From Roseburia sp. 1XD42-69 (GTDB lineage Bacteria; Bacillota; Clostridia; Lachnospirales; Lachnospiraceae): DNA of 64,000 nucleotides. The stretch lies in the NCBI RefSeq assembly GCF_003612565.1, contig NZ_RAZG01000014.1:1-64000 (forward strand), in the 5' to 3' direction. The translations under genes were made by a program, and so were the position numbers. Of the stretch, positions 44,685-54,067 are shown piece after piece. Below the pieces are notes generated by a model. It ran no database searches. It worked only from the letters and a program-made list of their open reading frames with translations, and was not told where the DNA came from. Position 1 is the stretch's first letter. Each line of letters begins with the position of its first letter.

Positions 44685-46034
44685 TCATGTCCGGCAAAAA
44701 GGCAGCAGGACGGAGATGGAAAACACCCCGTTCTCCACTTCCGTCTGCACCGTCCCGTCATACTTTTCCGCTGTATCCTTTATGTTCAAAAGCCCGATGC
44801 CATGGCCTTTGGGGTTTTCTTTCCCTGTAAATCCCCTCTCTGGTATCTCTTTTAAATCCGCAGTATTTTTCACTTCAAAAAGCAGACACTTTTTCACCGT
44901 TTTTACCTGTACATCAATAAAAGCATCCCTTCCCGGCAAAGCTTTGCACCCCTCTATGGCATTATCCAGCATGTTCCCTAAAATCACGCAGAGGTCAAAT
45001 TCATCTATGCCTGTTTCCCTTGGTATATTCACCTCACAGCGCCATGGGATGTCCTTCTCCTCTGCAAGCTTTTTCTTCCGGTAAAGCAGGGCATCTATTA
45101 CCCGGTTTCCCGTAACCGCCCCGGCCCTTACTCCCCCCTGTTCCTCCATAGCAGAGAGATATTGCTCCATCTTTTCCCAATCTCTTTTTTCCAAAAGATT
45201 TTTTAAGGCAATGACATGGTTTTTCATATCATGCCGCAGGCGCTCCCCTTTTCTGTCCTCTTCTTCCAGCATTTTATAAGAGGCAATCTGGGCCAGGTAC
45301 TTTGCGCTTTTCTGCTGCTGCACATACAGTTCATCCATTCCGAAAATAAAAACTCCTGCGGCAAAGGCGCACAGCAGGGTAAGGATGCAGATTTCCCCAT
45401 AGGCAGAAAGCTGGCTGTAATATAGGTTCCCGCCGTTGGGCTTTACCGAAACCCCTCTGCTGGCTCCCCATTCCGCAATATCCACCACAAAAATCAGCAG
45501 AAAAACAGGAATGGACTGCAAAAAATACCACCTCTTTGTCTTGCCGCAAAATACAGACTCCATGGGGCGGGATAAAAGGAAAATCCCCCCTGTGCATATG
45601 AGGGTTTCCATGCATTGAATAACAAGTATCTCCCCCTCTTCTAAAAAAGGCTCCGGTATCCCCCGAAATGTGTGAAGGAAAATTAACGTCCCCCCGCTGA
45701 AAAGGGATTCCAAGAATTCTTTGCACAAACCCATGGCAAGAATCAAAAAAGCACCTGCCAGAATTTTTACCTCCCTGCCTCCCTGAAAGAAAAGCACAAC
45801 CAGGACAATAAAAAACAAATGCTGCAAAACCGCCGCCATGAGATAGGGCATCCCCCATACCACGAAAAAAACATACCAGGCCATCTTAAAAATCGTCAGC
45901 AAAAGGATACATGCAATTTTTTTTTGCCGGGAACTTTGAAAAAATTTCTTTAAAAACACTACGGCGGCAAAACTTTCTCCCACATAGCAAAATAGTGACA
46001 CCGCCATATCCCACAGGGAAAAAAACGGGCTCAT
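44685..46034 (-). CDS. AgrC-like sensor histidine kinase (GHKL)
   Basis: A 449-residue membrane kinase. About six to seven hydrophobic segments fill residues 10-235. The cytoplasmic part has the HPK10-type site RLRHDMKNHVIALKN with His268, the N-box (LGNMLDNAIEGCK) and the G box GHGIGLLNI. It pairs with the LytTR regulator whose end it overlaps by 4 bp. No AgrB protease or AgrD-like peptide gene is visible, so the signal may be made elsewhere or be something other than a peptide. Confidence 0.9.
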   Translation of the reverse strand: MSPFFSLWDMAVSLFCYVGESFAAVVFLKKFFQSSRQKKIACILLLTIFKMAWYVFFVVWGMPYLMAAVLQHLFFIVLVVLFFQGGREVKILAGAFLILAMGLCKEFLESLFSGGTLIFLHTFRGIPEPFLEEGEILVIQCMETLICTGGIFLLSRPMESVFCGKTKRWYFLQSIPVFLLIFVVDIAEWGASRGVSVKPNGGNLYYSQLSAYGEICILTLLCAFAAGVFIFGMDELYVQQQKSAKYLAQIASYKMLEEEDRKGERLRHDMKNHVIALKNLLEKRDWEKMEQYLSAMEEQGGVRAGAVTGNRVIDALLYRKKKLAEEKDIPWRCEVNIPRETGIDEFDLCVILGNMLDNAIEGCKALPGRDAFIDVQVKTVKKCLLFEVKNTADLKEIPERGFTGKENPKGHGIGLLNIKDTAEKYDGTVQTEVENGVFSISVLLPFCRT

Positions 46035-46747
46035 AAAATCCCTCCGTTTTTTCTCATAAATCTCAGATATTCCTGACAGAAAAGTTCATATCTCCTCTTT
46101 GCAATTCCAATTTTCTCCCCGGTATCCAGAAAAATTTCCTGTCTGTTATATCCGTCCACATATTTCAGATTCACAAGATAGCTCTTATGACACCGGAAAA
46201 AACCTTTTTCCAAAAGGCTCTCCTCCAAAACACCCATGCGCCCGTAGTAGGTAAAATTCCCTTCTGGACCGTGAACCACAATCATCCTCCCCATAATCTC
46301 AAAATAACTGATGTCATCTAAAAACAGTTTGATCTTCTGCCTCTCCTTACTCACCATAATAAAATCCCCGGAAGTTTTCTTTGTCTTTTCCACAGCCCTT
46401 ATGAGAACGGTTTTCAATTTCCCCATGTCCAAAGGCTTTAGGAGATACCAAAAAGCCTCCACATCATAGGCGTCAAATACATATTTCCTGCTGGCGGAGA
46501 GAAATACCAGCATATTTTCACAAGACTTCTCTCGAAAAAGCCTTGCCGTCTCCATGCCGTCCAAATCCGGCATCAGGATATCAAGAAACACCAAATCAAA
46601 GCTTTCTGCAGCCTTAAGGAGTTTTGTGCCGCTGGTAAACTGGCGGATTACATGGGGTATGTTCAGTTCTTTTAAGACTTTTCCAATTTTTTCCGTGATG
46701 GTGAGACATTCTAATATTTCATCATCGCAAACTGCTATGGACATCAT
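46031..46747 (-). CDS. LytTR-family response regulator (AgrA/VirR-like)
   Basis: A 238-residue regulator. The receiver has the acidic pair at CDDE (7-10) and phospho-acceptor Asp56 (VFLDILMPDLDG); residues about 132-238 form a LytTR DNA-binding domain (FEIMGRMIVVHG, FFRCHKSYLVNLKYV). It is activated by the adjacent kinase. Targets are unknown. Confidence 0.93.
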   Translation of the reverse strand: MMSIAVCDDEILECLTITEKIGKVLKELNIPHVIRQFTSGTKLLKAAESFDLVFLDILMPDLDGMETARLFREKSCENMLVFLSASRKYVFDAYDVEAFWYLLKPLDMGKLKTVLIRAVEKTKKTSGDFIMVSKERQKIKLFLDDISYFEIMGRMIVVHGPEGNFTYYGRMGVLEESLLEKGFFRCHKSYLVNLKYVDGYNRQEIFLDTGEKIGIAKRRYELFCQEYLRFMRKNGGIL

Positions 46748-46759
46748 CGTACCATCTCC

Positions 46760-46987
46760 TTAATACTCCTTCGTAATCTTCTCAATCCCGTATATTTCCA
46801 TAAATTCTTTCAGTTCCTTCTCATTTCGTATAAAAGCCGCCTCATGGAATTTCCCGGTCTCCCTATCCTTAAAACCTGCCACCTGCTCCCCGTTGCAGAT
46901 ACTGCACCTTAACACAGGTATCTGTTTCTCCCGGTCAAAGGATTTCTCTTCCAACCCCTCTGCCTTTTTCTCTCTCTTAAAAAACAT
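46760..46987 (-). CDS. Small Cys-containing protein of unknown function
   Basis: A 75-residue protein with a conserved-looking core VLRCSICNGEQVAGFKDRETG, then EAAFIRNEKELKEFMEIYGI. The CxxC suggests a half zinc site or redox pair. Relatives are sometimes labelled as aspartate dehydrogenase without good reason. It precedes the two-component genes by 12 bp and may share their transcript. Confidence 0.72.
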   Translation of the reverse strand: MFFKREKKAEGLEEKSFDREKQIPVLRCSICNGEQVAGFKDRETGKFHEAAFIRNEKELKEFMEIYGIEKITKEY

Positions 46988-46991
46988 AGCT

Positions 46992-48404
46992 TCACCTCAC
47001 AATCTCCCCCAATACTTCCACACCATACTGCATCTCTTTCTCAGTCAATGCCCCATAACCCAAAAGCAGGGTGGGATATTCCTTTTCCTTTAAAACGCTT
47101 CCCGGTATCTGGTACTCCTCTAAAGTATACACAACAACCCCGTTTTCTTTGGCCCGGTTTACAATGTCCTCCTGGGACAAAAGCGAATCCACCTCCACTA
47201 AGAGATGCATTCCCGCATTGTCCCCGTAAATCTTATGCACCCAGGGCTCTTTCCGCAAAAGCCCTAAGAGATAGTCATGTTTGCCTTTGTAAACTCCCCG
47301 CATACGGTTTAAGTACCGCTCAAAATGCCCCTGGTTAAAAAATGCGGTAAGCTTTAACTGCTGCTCCTTTGGCACGGTGGAGGCATAAAAGCCACAATTT
47401 TTGCGGTATCTCTCCAAAAGCCCCTCCGGCAGCACCATATAGCTGACACGGAGGGATGGGCTGATGCTTTTAGAAAATGTCCCCATATAAATCACGCTTC
47501 CCTTTCTGTCGATTCCCTGCAGGGAGGGAATCGGCTTCCCGCGATAGCGAAACTCACTGTCATGGTCGTCCTCAATAATATAACGCTCCCCTCCTAAGGC
47601 CCAGTGCAAAAGCTCCAGCCTGCGCTTCATGGGCATAACCGCTCCCATGGGGAACTGGTGGGAGGGCATCGTGTATACAATATCAGGTTTTTCTCTTTCT
47701 ACCTCTTCTAAGAGTATCCCTCCGCCGTCCATCTCTATGGCGCAAATATCATAGTGCATATGGGAAAAAGTATAATACGCCTTAAGATATGTAGGATTTT
47801 CCATTGCAACCCTCTTTTTTTCTCCCAAAATCTGCGCCAGGAGAATTAAGAGATACTCATTCCCTGCCCCCACCACAATCTGCTCTGGAGAGGCGTTTAC
47901 CCCTCTGGCATGGTAGAGATAACGGCAGACTGCTTCCCGGAGTTTACGTTCTCCCGCAGGTTCCCCGGATAGGAAAAGTTCCGGGTCATCCCCTGACAAA
48001 AGCTCTTTGGAAATTTTTCTCCAGACGCCGTAAGGGAAACATCCCATTTCACTTCCCTCTGGGGAAAAAACAACTTTATAATTCTCCTTTTCTTCTGTCC
48101 TAACAGGAATCCTGCTTTTTCTCTCCTTCTGCCCTGCCCCCTCCAGATATAGTTTCGATATATCACTGGCATAATATCCCCGCCTGTCCCTGGCCTCAAT
48201 GTACCCTTCTGCAAAAAGCTGCTCATAGGCGGTTTCCACCGTACTCCGGGACAAAAGAAGGTGCTTTGCCAATAAACGAGTAGACGGTAATTTTTCCCCA
48301 CAGGAAATCTTACCGTCTGCTATCTCTTTTCTGATATATTCATAAATCTGCTGATACAGCGGCCTGGCAGAATCATTGTCCAAAGGAATCATTAATTCTG
48401 TCAT
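46992..48404 (-). CDS. MocR-family regulator (GntR helix-turn-helix plus aminotransferase fold)
   Basis: A 470-residue protein. Residues 12-80 are a GntR winged helix (PLYQQIYEYIRKEIADGKI, LPSTRLLAKHLLLSRSTVE). The remainder is an aspartate aminotransferase-fold domain with PLP lysine in GTFSKSISPSLR and EDDHDSEFRY. PdxR-type MocR proteins control vitamin B6 synthesis, but no pdx gene is near, so the target is unknown. Confidence 0.9.
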   Translation of the reverse strand: MTELMIPLDNDSARPLYQQIYEYIRKEIADGKISCGEKLPSTRLLAKHLLLSRSTVETAYEQLFAEGYIEARDRRGYYASDISKLYLEGAGQKERKSRIPVRTEEKENYKVVFSPEGSEMGCFPYGVWRKISKELLSGDDPELFLSGEPAGERKLREAVCRYLYHARGVNASPEQIVVGAGNEYLLILLAQILGEKKRVAMENPTYLKAYYTFSHMHYDICAIEMDGGGILLEEVEREKPDIVYTMPSHQFPMGAVMPMKRRLELLHWALGGERYIIEDDHDSEFRYRGKPIPSLQGIDRKGSVIYMGTFSKSISPSLRVSYMVLPEGLLERYRKNCGFYASTVPKEQQLKLTAFFNQGHFERYLNRMRGVYKGKHDYLLGLLRKEPWVHKIYGDNAGMHLLVEVDSLLSQEDIVNRAKENGVVVYTLEEYQIPGSVLKEKEYPTLLLGYGALTEKEMQYGVEVLGEIVR

Positions 48405-48412
48405 AGTTTCTC

Positions 48413-49276
48413 CTATTTACCCGCTGCCTCTTGCTTAATGGCATTTACAATATCCGTCTTTAAATCTAAGGCTTTATCCTTAATCCTCCTCTGGGCCGTC
48501 TGGGAAGAGAGAATATTGCTGATGGACTTTGATGCGTAGGAATACTGTTTAAAATGGAATGCAAGACATGCCATAAGGTAATCCATGGTGTAGCTGTCCA
48601 TACCGCAAATAGGAAAATCCTCAGAAGAAATTGCCTTTTGGAATCCCTCAAATGCCTCCTTATAAAACTCTGCCTGCAGGTCCGCCGCCTCTTTTTTTGC
48701 AGCAATTTCCTCTGCATTTGTCTCTGGCATCTCCTTGAGTAAATCCCGGTACAGCCAGGCAATTTTTAAACAGGTGTAAGCAATCTCACTATCCCTGGCA
48801 TGTTTGGTAATGGAAGTAAACATAGCCAGTTTATAGCGGGTGATGGCAGTCTCCAAATCGTAAGTCTCCGGCTCATCCTCAGTGGGAAATACAAAGTTCT
48901 CACAGATTTCTTCTTTAATCAGCTCAATCTGCCCTTTGGTGAGGTGCTCAAAATAGCGGGGCATAGCCGTATAACCGCAGTGGGGACAGGAATACACATC
49001 ATACTTTACCGGGTCAATGTCATGGTATCTGGGCCGAAGGTCAAAGTCCGGCTCCATGCGCCTAAGCCTGGCACTCTTCACAATTTTCACATCAAAGGGA
49101 TCCCGGCATACAGTACAGTTTATTTTCTTGTTGTAGAGAAAATCTTTTTCAGACTGGGAGGGCTGTATTTTGGACTTTGGCCTGCTGTTCTGCTTTTCAA
49201 ACTCCTTCTTAAACAAGTCCTTGTCTATTTTCTCCACGTTTAAGCCAAATTTCTCTAATCCTGATAGCAAATTCAT
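48413..49276 (-). CDS. DUF2225 protein
   Basis: A 287-residue cytoplasmic protein. Two cysteine pairs (Cys54/Cys57 and Cys97/Cys100, the latter in SCPHCGYTA) form a zinc ribbon split by a basic segment; the C-terminal half is helical and TPR-like (KLAMFTSITKHARDSEIAY; YTMDYLMACLAFHFKQYSYA). The family is widespread in Clostridia with unknown function. It lies 15 bp after glnS and 8 bp before the MocR gene. Confidence 0.85.
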   Translation of the reverse strand: MNLLSGLEKFGLNVEKIDKDLFKKEFEKQNSRPKSKIQPSQSEKDFLYNKKINCTVCRDPFDVKIVKSARLRRMEPDFDLRPRYHDIDPVKYDVYSCPHCGYTAMPRYFEHLTKGQIELIKEEICENFVFPTEDEPETYDLETAITRYKLAMFTSITKHARDSEIAYTCLKIAWLYRDLLKEMPETNAEEIAAKKEAADLQAEFYKEAFEGFQKAISSEDFPICGMDSYTMDYLMACLAFHFKQYSYASKSISNILSSQTAQRRIKDKALDLKTDIVNAIKQEAAGK

Positions 49277-49291
49277 ATTTTTTCCTCCATG

Positions 49292-50962
49292 TTATTTTGT
49301 ATCCGGCAATTTATAGGAACTCTTTAAGGATACGATACGGTTAAATACCGGGTTCTCTGGGGTACTGTCTTTTGCATCCACACAGAAATATCCCTGTCTT
49401 ACAAACTGAAAACTGTCATAGGGCTTTGCATCTGCCCCAAATGGTTCCACAAAGCAATTTTTTAACACTGTGAGGGAATTTGGGTTTAAATTTAAACTGC
49501 CGTCCTCATTGTACACCCCAAGCTCCTCGTCCACAATATTTTCATAAAGACGGACTTCCACTTTTTTTGCGGTGGAGGCAGGCACCCAGTGAATCGTTCC
49601 CTTCACTTTTCTTCCGTCTGGACTGTTCCCCCCTTTGCTGGCGGGGTCGTAGGTACAGTGAATCTCGGTGACTTTTCCGTTTTCGTCTTTTATAAAACTG
49701 TTGCAGGTGACAAAATATGCCTGCATCAGGCGGACTTCATTTCCCGGGAACATCCGGAAATATTTTTTCGGAGGCACTTCCATAAAGTCCTCCCTGTCAA
49801 TATAAATCTCCCGCTCAAAAGTCACGGTATGGCTTCCCAGAGCTTCGTTTTCCATATTGTTTACAATGGTAAGCTCCTCTGTCTGCCCTTCCGGATAATT
49901 GTCAATCACCACCTTAATGGGATCAAGCACCGCCATCACCCTGGCCCTCTTTAACTTTAAATCCTCGCGGATGCAGTACTCTAACATGGCGTAGTCCACG
50001 GAACTGTTGCTCTTTGAAATCCCGCAGAGTTCCACAAAACGCTGAATGGATTCCGGGGTAAATCCCCTTCTCCGCAGGGCTGCAATGGACACAAGCCTGG
50101 GATCGTCCCAGCCGTCCACAATACCCTCCTCCACCAGACGCTTGATATAACGCTTTCCAGTCACCACATTTGTGAGATACAATTTGGCAAATTCTATCTG
50201 CTTTGGAGGATACTCGTATGCAAGTTCCCGCACCACCCAGTCGTAAAGAGGCCTGTGATCCTCAAACTCCAGGGTACAGATGGAGTGGGTAATCCCCTCA
50301 ATGGCATCCTCAATGGGATGGGCAAAATCATACATGGGATAAATACACCATTTGTCCTTGGTATTGTGGTGTTCCATATGTGCCACCCGGTAAATCACCG
50401 GGTCACGCATGTTAATATTGGGGGAGGACATATCGATTCTGGCCCTAAGCACTTTCTCCCCGTCCTGATATCTTCCCTCTTTCATCTCTTCAAACAGCCG
50501 CAGATTTTCTTCCGCGCTCCTGCCTGCACTTGGATCGTCTTTTCCGGCTTCCGTCAAAGTTCCCCGGTACTTACGGATTTCCTCTGCACTTAAATCAGAT
50601 ACATAGGCTTTTCCTTTTTTAATCAGCTTTACCGCAGCCTCATACATCTGGTCAAAATAATCGGAGGCAAAAAACAAACGCTCTTCCCAGTCCGCCCCCA
50701 GCCACTTCACATCTTCTTTTATGGATTCCACAAATTCCACTTTTTCCTTGGTGGGATTTGTATCATCAAAACGGAGATGAAACTTCCCCCCGTATTCCTT
50801 TGCCAAACCATAATTTAACAAAATAGATTTGGCATGTCCGATATGAAGATAACCGTTTGGTTCCGGAGGAAATCTTGTATGTACCTCCCTGCAGTGCCCT
50901 TCCGATATATCCATATCTATAATCTGCTCAATAAAGTTTCGGGATTCTGTTTCGTGTTCCAT
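49292..50962 (-). CDS. glnS: Glutaminyl-tRNA synthetase
   Basis: A 556-residue class I synthetase that charges tRNA-Gln directly. The HIGH motif is in [15 protein letters not shown] (32-46); the KMSKS-like loop reads [11 protein letters not shown]; the C-terminal anticodon-binding beta barrels are complete (ending YKLPDTK). Many Firmicutes lack GlnRS and use GatCAB, but Lachnospiraceae often have one, thought to be acquired horizontally. Confidence 0.96.
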   Translation of the reverse strand: MEHETESRNFIEQIIDMDISEGHCREVHTRFPPEPNGYLHIGHAKSILLNYGLAKEYGGKFHLRFDDTNPTKEKVEFVESIKEDVKWLGADWEERLFFASDYFDQMYEAAVKLIKKGKAYVSDLSAEEIRKYRGTLTEAGKDDPSAGRSAEENLRLFEEMKEGRYQDGEKVLRARIDMSSPNINMRDPVIYRVAHMEHHNTKDKWCIYPMYDFAHPIEDAIEGITHSICTLEFEDHRPLYDWVVRELAYEYPPKQIEFAKLYLTNVVTGKRYIKRLVEEGIVDGWDDPRLVSIAALRRRGFTPESIQRFVELCGISKSNSSVDYAMLEYCIREDLKLKRARVMAVLDPIKVVIDNYPEGQTEELTIVNNMENEALGSHTVTFEREIYIDREDFMEVPPKKYFRMFPGNEVRLMQAYFVTCNSFIKDENGKVTEIHCTYDPASKGGNSPDGRKVKGTIHWVPASTAKKVEVRLYENIVDEELGVYNEDGSLNLNPNSLTVLKNCFVEPFGADAKPYDSFQFVRQGYFCVDAKDSTPENPVFNRIVSLKSSYKLPDTK

Positions 50963-51057
50963 AATTCTTTCAATCTTTCCTTCCTGATTTTTGTGTCGCT
51001 ATTGACATTATTATACATAGTAATCTGTAGAAAAATCAAGCCTAAACCGGAAAAGTT

Positions 51058-52227
51058 TCAGAAATTCCGGATAATGTTAAGTATCTGCTGCCCCCGGCAC
51101 TGCCAGGTTTCTTGTAACATGGCTTTTTCACAGGCATTCCCGGCAATTCTTACCAGGGCTTCCCTGTCATTTAAAAGCTTCCATGCCAGTTCAAAAATAC
51201 GTTCCGGCTTCCTTTCATCATAGAGCACAATTTCCTCCCCATCCATAAAATGGCTTTCGGTGTAAGGATTTTTTTCCGTAAAGCAAAGGGTACGGTTGAC
51301 CCTTGCAGAATATACCCGGTCATGGACGCCCCCCAGAAATCCCGGGGTAATATTTAACAGGATTTTTGCATCCGCTATCATCTGGGCCGAGACGGCAAAT
51401 CCCACCCCGGGATATATGGTGACGTTTTTACTATGCAATTCCGGAATCTCCGCAAGCCCATGGCCCACAACCGTAAGGGGGATTCCAGATTTTGCCGCCT
51501 CCGACAATATCTTTTTCCGCTTAAGAAAACGAAGGTATCTGTCCACAATATAATCTCTGTGCAAACGGCTGGCAAATTCTTCCCGGGTAAGCTCCTCCCC
51601 TGTCTTTATAAGATACTGAAAAAGCGCATCCTCCTGGGTAAATTCCGGCTCCGCCTCCATCCACTCTATCAGGGTAAGCACTTCCTTTTTCTGCTCCCAT
51701 GGGTAATCCGAAATCTCCTCATAAATTTCTTCCGCAGGCACATAGGTCCCCAGAAAAAGAAGGTCAAAGCGCTTTTCCTCCAAAGTCTGTATTTTCCCTG
51801 CCTCCACCGCCCCGAGAGGCACCAGAAAAACATTTTTTATGTGGGGATAATAGTGTTTGATATACTCCTGATGGCGCTTGTCAATACAGATAACGGAATA
51901 ATTTTCAAACTTTCGCCTAAGCCCCCCGTGGTGATACAGGGGATGATCCACCAGATAATTGAAAAAGGGAATGGAAAGCGCATCGATAAAAGGCGTGCCA
52001 TCCTCCATTTCCGCCCTGGTAAGCCTGGAATTGAAATCAAAAGCGGCGGAAAATTCCTGCCGCCGCTTTAACACATCCTCTAATTTTTCTTCCATGTCAA
52101 GAGACAAATCACAGATTTCGGTTTTGTATCCGGCCCTTTGAAATTCCTGGTTTAGCTGCTCCATAAAATACTGGTTGGACTCATAACACAAATCCCTGGA
52201 TTCAAACAACAAAATCGTATCTCTCAT
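51058..52227 (-). CDS. Glycosyltransferase-like protein (DUF3880/CgeB type)
   Basis: A 389-residue cytosolic protein. Its C-terminal half resembles the CgeB/glycosyltransferase group 1 fold (LTVVGHGL, NVTIYPGVGFAVSAQMIADAKI, LNITPGFLGGVHDRVYSA). The N-terminal half has a Rossmann-like beginning (DTILLFESRDLCYES). Such proteins often add sugars to spore or surface glycans. No sugar-synthesis cluster is adjacent, so the acceptor is unknown. Confidence 0.72.
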   Translation of the reverse strand: MRDTILLFESRDLCYESNQYFMEQLNQEFQRAGYKTEICDLSLDMEEKLEDVLKRRQEFSAAFDFNSRLTRAEMEDGTPFIDALSIPFFNYLVDHPLYHHGGLRRKFENYSVICIDKRHQEYIKHYYPHIKNVFLVPLGAVEAGKIQTLEEKRFDLLFLGTYVPAEEIYEEISDYPWEQKKEVLTLIEWMEAEPEFTQEDALFQYLIKTGEELTREEFASRLHRDYIVDRYLRFLKRKKILSEAAKSGIPLTVVGHGLAEIPELHSKNVTIYPGVGFAVSAQMIADAKILLNITPGFLGGVHDRVYSARVNRTLCFTEKNPYTESHFMDGEEIVLYDERKPERIFELAWKLLNDREALVRIAGNACEKAMLQETWQCRGQQILNIIRNF

Positions 52228-52236
52228 ATGTGTCTC

Positions 52237-53091
52237 CTACATTTTTCTGTTCCCATCCCCCATATGGGTATGGGTAAATAAATGATCCTGGCAGTATTCG
52301 TAATTACCTGCACATTTGGAACAAAAACGAAATTCCAGATTGGGGTCGTCCTTTTCCGTCCTGCCGCAGATGGCACATTTGTGCTTGGAGGTGCCGTATC
52401 CCACTGGGGCTCTCATCTGGGTTTTAAAATTCCGCTTTCGTTTTATCTCCCTGGGTGAAATCTGCCGGTAGTTCCTGGTGGATAAATAAAATACAATAAA
52501 GTTTAGCAGTGAGGCGATAATGGCAACCCTTCCCGCCCAGCCGTTTTCAAAAAGGGACAGGGCAATGAGCACCACATACAGCCATGCCAGCCACTTCATC
52601 TTTATGGGAATCACAAAATACAAAAGCACCTGCATCTCAGGGTAACACATGGCAAAAGCAAGAAATATGGCCATATTGATATAGTTGGTACTGAAATATC
52701 CTCCCATTCCAACAGCCTTTATCCCCATGAGGGAATATATCCCGTAAAGGACAAAGGCTCCAATTACCGTAAAGATAATGCCGCCGAAAATATATACATT
52801 AAACCGGAATGTCCCCCAGGTCTGCTCCAGGCTTCTTCCAAGCTGAAAGTAAAACATCATCATAATCAGTGCAAAAATCAGATTTGTGCCAGGTGGAATC
52901 AGCACCCAGGTAATGAGACGCCAAACCTGCCCGTGAAGAATAAAATAGGGCTCTAAGGTAAGATAATATAGCGCCTGGGGAGCCACATAGCTTAAGGTAT
53001 AACCGATAACGTACCCTGCCAAAAGATAGACAATTAAATCCGGTATGGCAAACCTTCCCAATTTCCGCTCCAATTTGTACAAAAAATTCAT
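52237..53091 (-). CDS. Rhomboid-like membrane protein with zinc-ribbon tail, protease site absent
   Basis: A 284-residue protein with about six membrane segments up to residue 203 in a rhomboid-like layout, including the loop motif GQVWRLITWVLIPPG and a following GRSLEQTWGTFRF. The catalytic GxSG of active rhomboids is missing (STNYINMAIF at the equivalent helix) and the last helix shows Asn197 where His would be. A cytoplasmic tail holds Cys239, Cys242, Cys257, Cys260, Cys267 and His270, a likely zinc ribbon. The start overlaps the preceding gene by one base. Confidence 0.72.
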   Translation of the reverse strand: MNFLYKLERKLGRFAIPDLIVYLLAGYVIGYTLSYVAPQALYYLTLEPYFILHGQVWRLITWVLIPPGTNLIFALIMMMFYFQLGRSLEQTWGTFRFNVYIFGGIIFTVIGAFVLYGIYSLMGIKAVGMGGYFSTNYINMAIFLAFAMCYPEMQVLLYFVIPIKMKWLAWLYVVLIALSLFENGWAGRVAIIASLLNFIVFYLSTRNYRQISPREIKRKRNFKTQMRAPVGYGTSKHKCAICGRTEKDDPNLEFRFCSKCAGNYEYCQDHLFTHTHMGDGNRKM

Positions 53092-53603
53092 TAATTTTCA
53101 TCCGCCTTTTTATTTTTTCTAAAACCATTTCCATCATTATAATTTTTTCTAAAATCATTGTCAATCCGGCAGCAGGGATTTTTCACTTTTTTCATTTTTT
53201 CATCACAAAGTTTTAAATATTCATACATGTCCCGACAGGGCTTTTTTACATAAAATTCCAGAATAATTTTTCCCCCGCCCCAAAAACGGTTTCCCGTTAG
53301 GGCTGATATCTCAAGCAGCATCTCCCCTGTCTCCGACAGCCCGGATACAACGGAAAGCCCCTTTAACCCTTTTCCTTTCGCCTCTTTGCAGTACACCAGC
53401 CTGCCGCCGTCATATCTTAAGGTGAAATCTAAGGGATTTTCCCGGTTTCCGGGAAGATCAATCACTGCCTGCACCCTGCAGCCTATCCCCGTCCCCACGG
53501 GGAAATCAAAACTCAGCCTTATGGTATCCCTGCTTGCCAACTGATAAACAAAGATGGATAGATACAAAATTCCCAGTGTCATTTCCCACAATTTTTTCCT
53601 CAT
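53091..53603 (-). CDS. Membrane-anchored protein of unknown function, partner of the rhomboid-like gene
   Basis: A 170-residue protein from MRKKLWEMTLG, placed by GCCGGGGGAA upstream. One N-terminal membrane segment (about 7-22) is followed by an extracellular beta-rich part, then a basic tail containing two similar short units (NDFRKN and NGFRKN) encoded by a near-repeat. I recognise no family. It is the first gene of the operon with the rhomboid-like gene; the stop and start overlap. Confidence 0.6.
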   Translation of the reverse strand: MRKKLWEMTLGILYLSIFVYQLASRDTIRLSFDFPVGTGIGCRVQAVIDLPGNRENPLDFTLRYDGGRLVYCKEAKGKGLKGLSVVSGLSETGEMLLEISALTGNRFWGGGKIILEFYVKKPCRDMYEYLKLCDEKMKKVKNPCCRIDNDFRKNYNDGNGFRKNKKADEN

Positions 53604-53681
53604 TTGCAATTCCCCCGGCAGAATAGATTCCTAATTTTTTTCCTGCGCCTGAATGTTTTTTGTAATTTTACACACTCTACT

Positions 53682-53710
53682 ATTATAGTCATCTTTCTAA
53701 CTATAGTCAA
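53682..53710 (-). promoter_or_regulatory. Promoter of the rhomboid-like operon
   Basis: On the minus strand TTGACT (53705-53710) and TATAAT (53682-53687) are 17 bp apart. The spacer and flanks contain two copies of TATAGTCA 19 bp apart, read on the plus strand, possibly sites for the divergent XRE regulator. Confidence 0.72.
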
Positions 53711-53765
53711 GAACAAAACTACATCATACATTAATCTTATAAACCCGCACAAGGAGGAAACGAAA

Positions 53766-53984
53766 ATGATAGAATACAGCCCATTCTGGGAAACCTTAAG
53801 CAATTCCGGGGAAACTACCTATACACTGATTAATAAGCACCATATTTCCAGCGCAATCCTTGACAAACTCCGGAAAAACAAGCCCATGAACACCACCACC
53901 TTAAATGATTTGTGCCGCATCCTGCACTGCGGCTTAGACGAAATTGCAAGATATATTCCCAGTGAGGAAGACCAGGTGCTGTAA
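53766..53984 (+). CDS. Small XRE-family regulator
   Basis: A 72-residue protein that is essentially one helix-turn-helix of the HTH_26 type: FWETLSNSGETTYTLINKH, ISSAILDKLRKNKPMNTTTL, LCRILHCGLDEIARYIP. The start was set at the ATG after AAGGAGGAAACG; the open frame upstream includes promoter sequence. It is divergent from the rhomboid-like operon and may regulate it. Confidence 0.85.
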   Translation: MIEYSPFWETLSNSGETTYTLINKHHISSAILDKLRKNKPMNTTTLNDLCRILHCGLDEIARYIPSEEDQVL

Positions 53985-54000
53985 AAGGAAAGATTAAAAA

Positions 54001-54039
54001 AGCAGGAAAAGGTTCTGAAAATTCAGTCCTTTTCCTGCT
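54001..54039. terminator. Bidirectional terminator between the XRE gene and serS
   Basis: A 12-bp perfect stem AGCAGGAAAAGG/CCTTTTCCTGCT has a T-rich flank on each strand, strongest on the minus (serS) side. Confidence 0.88.
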
Positions 54040-54067
54040 ATATTTCTCTAATATATAATAAAATAAA

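Noticed and set aside
45331-45858. A long open frame (175 codons) inside the AgrC-like kinase gene on the same strand
   Set aside because: It is a shifted reading of a high-quality coding region, has no ribosome binding site and encodes no recognisable protein.
51433-52071. A 212-codon plus-strand frame opposite the glycosyltransferase-like gene
   Set aside because: Antisense shadow of a gene with better coding structure, start site and family motifs.
53091-53170. Tandem repeat at the end of the 170-residue gene as a repeat element
   Set aside because: Only two imperfect units, both inside coding sequence; no sign of a larger array.
53604-53765. A longer N terminus for the small XRE regulator
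   Set aside because: The extension overlaps the promoter region and is A+T-rich; the ATG at 53766 has a strong AAGGAGG site.
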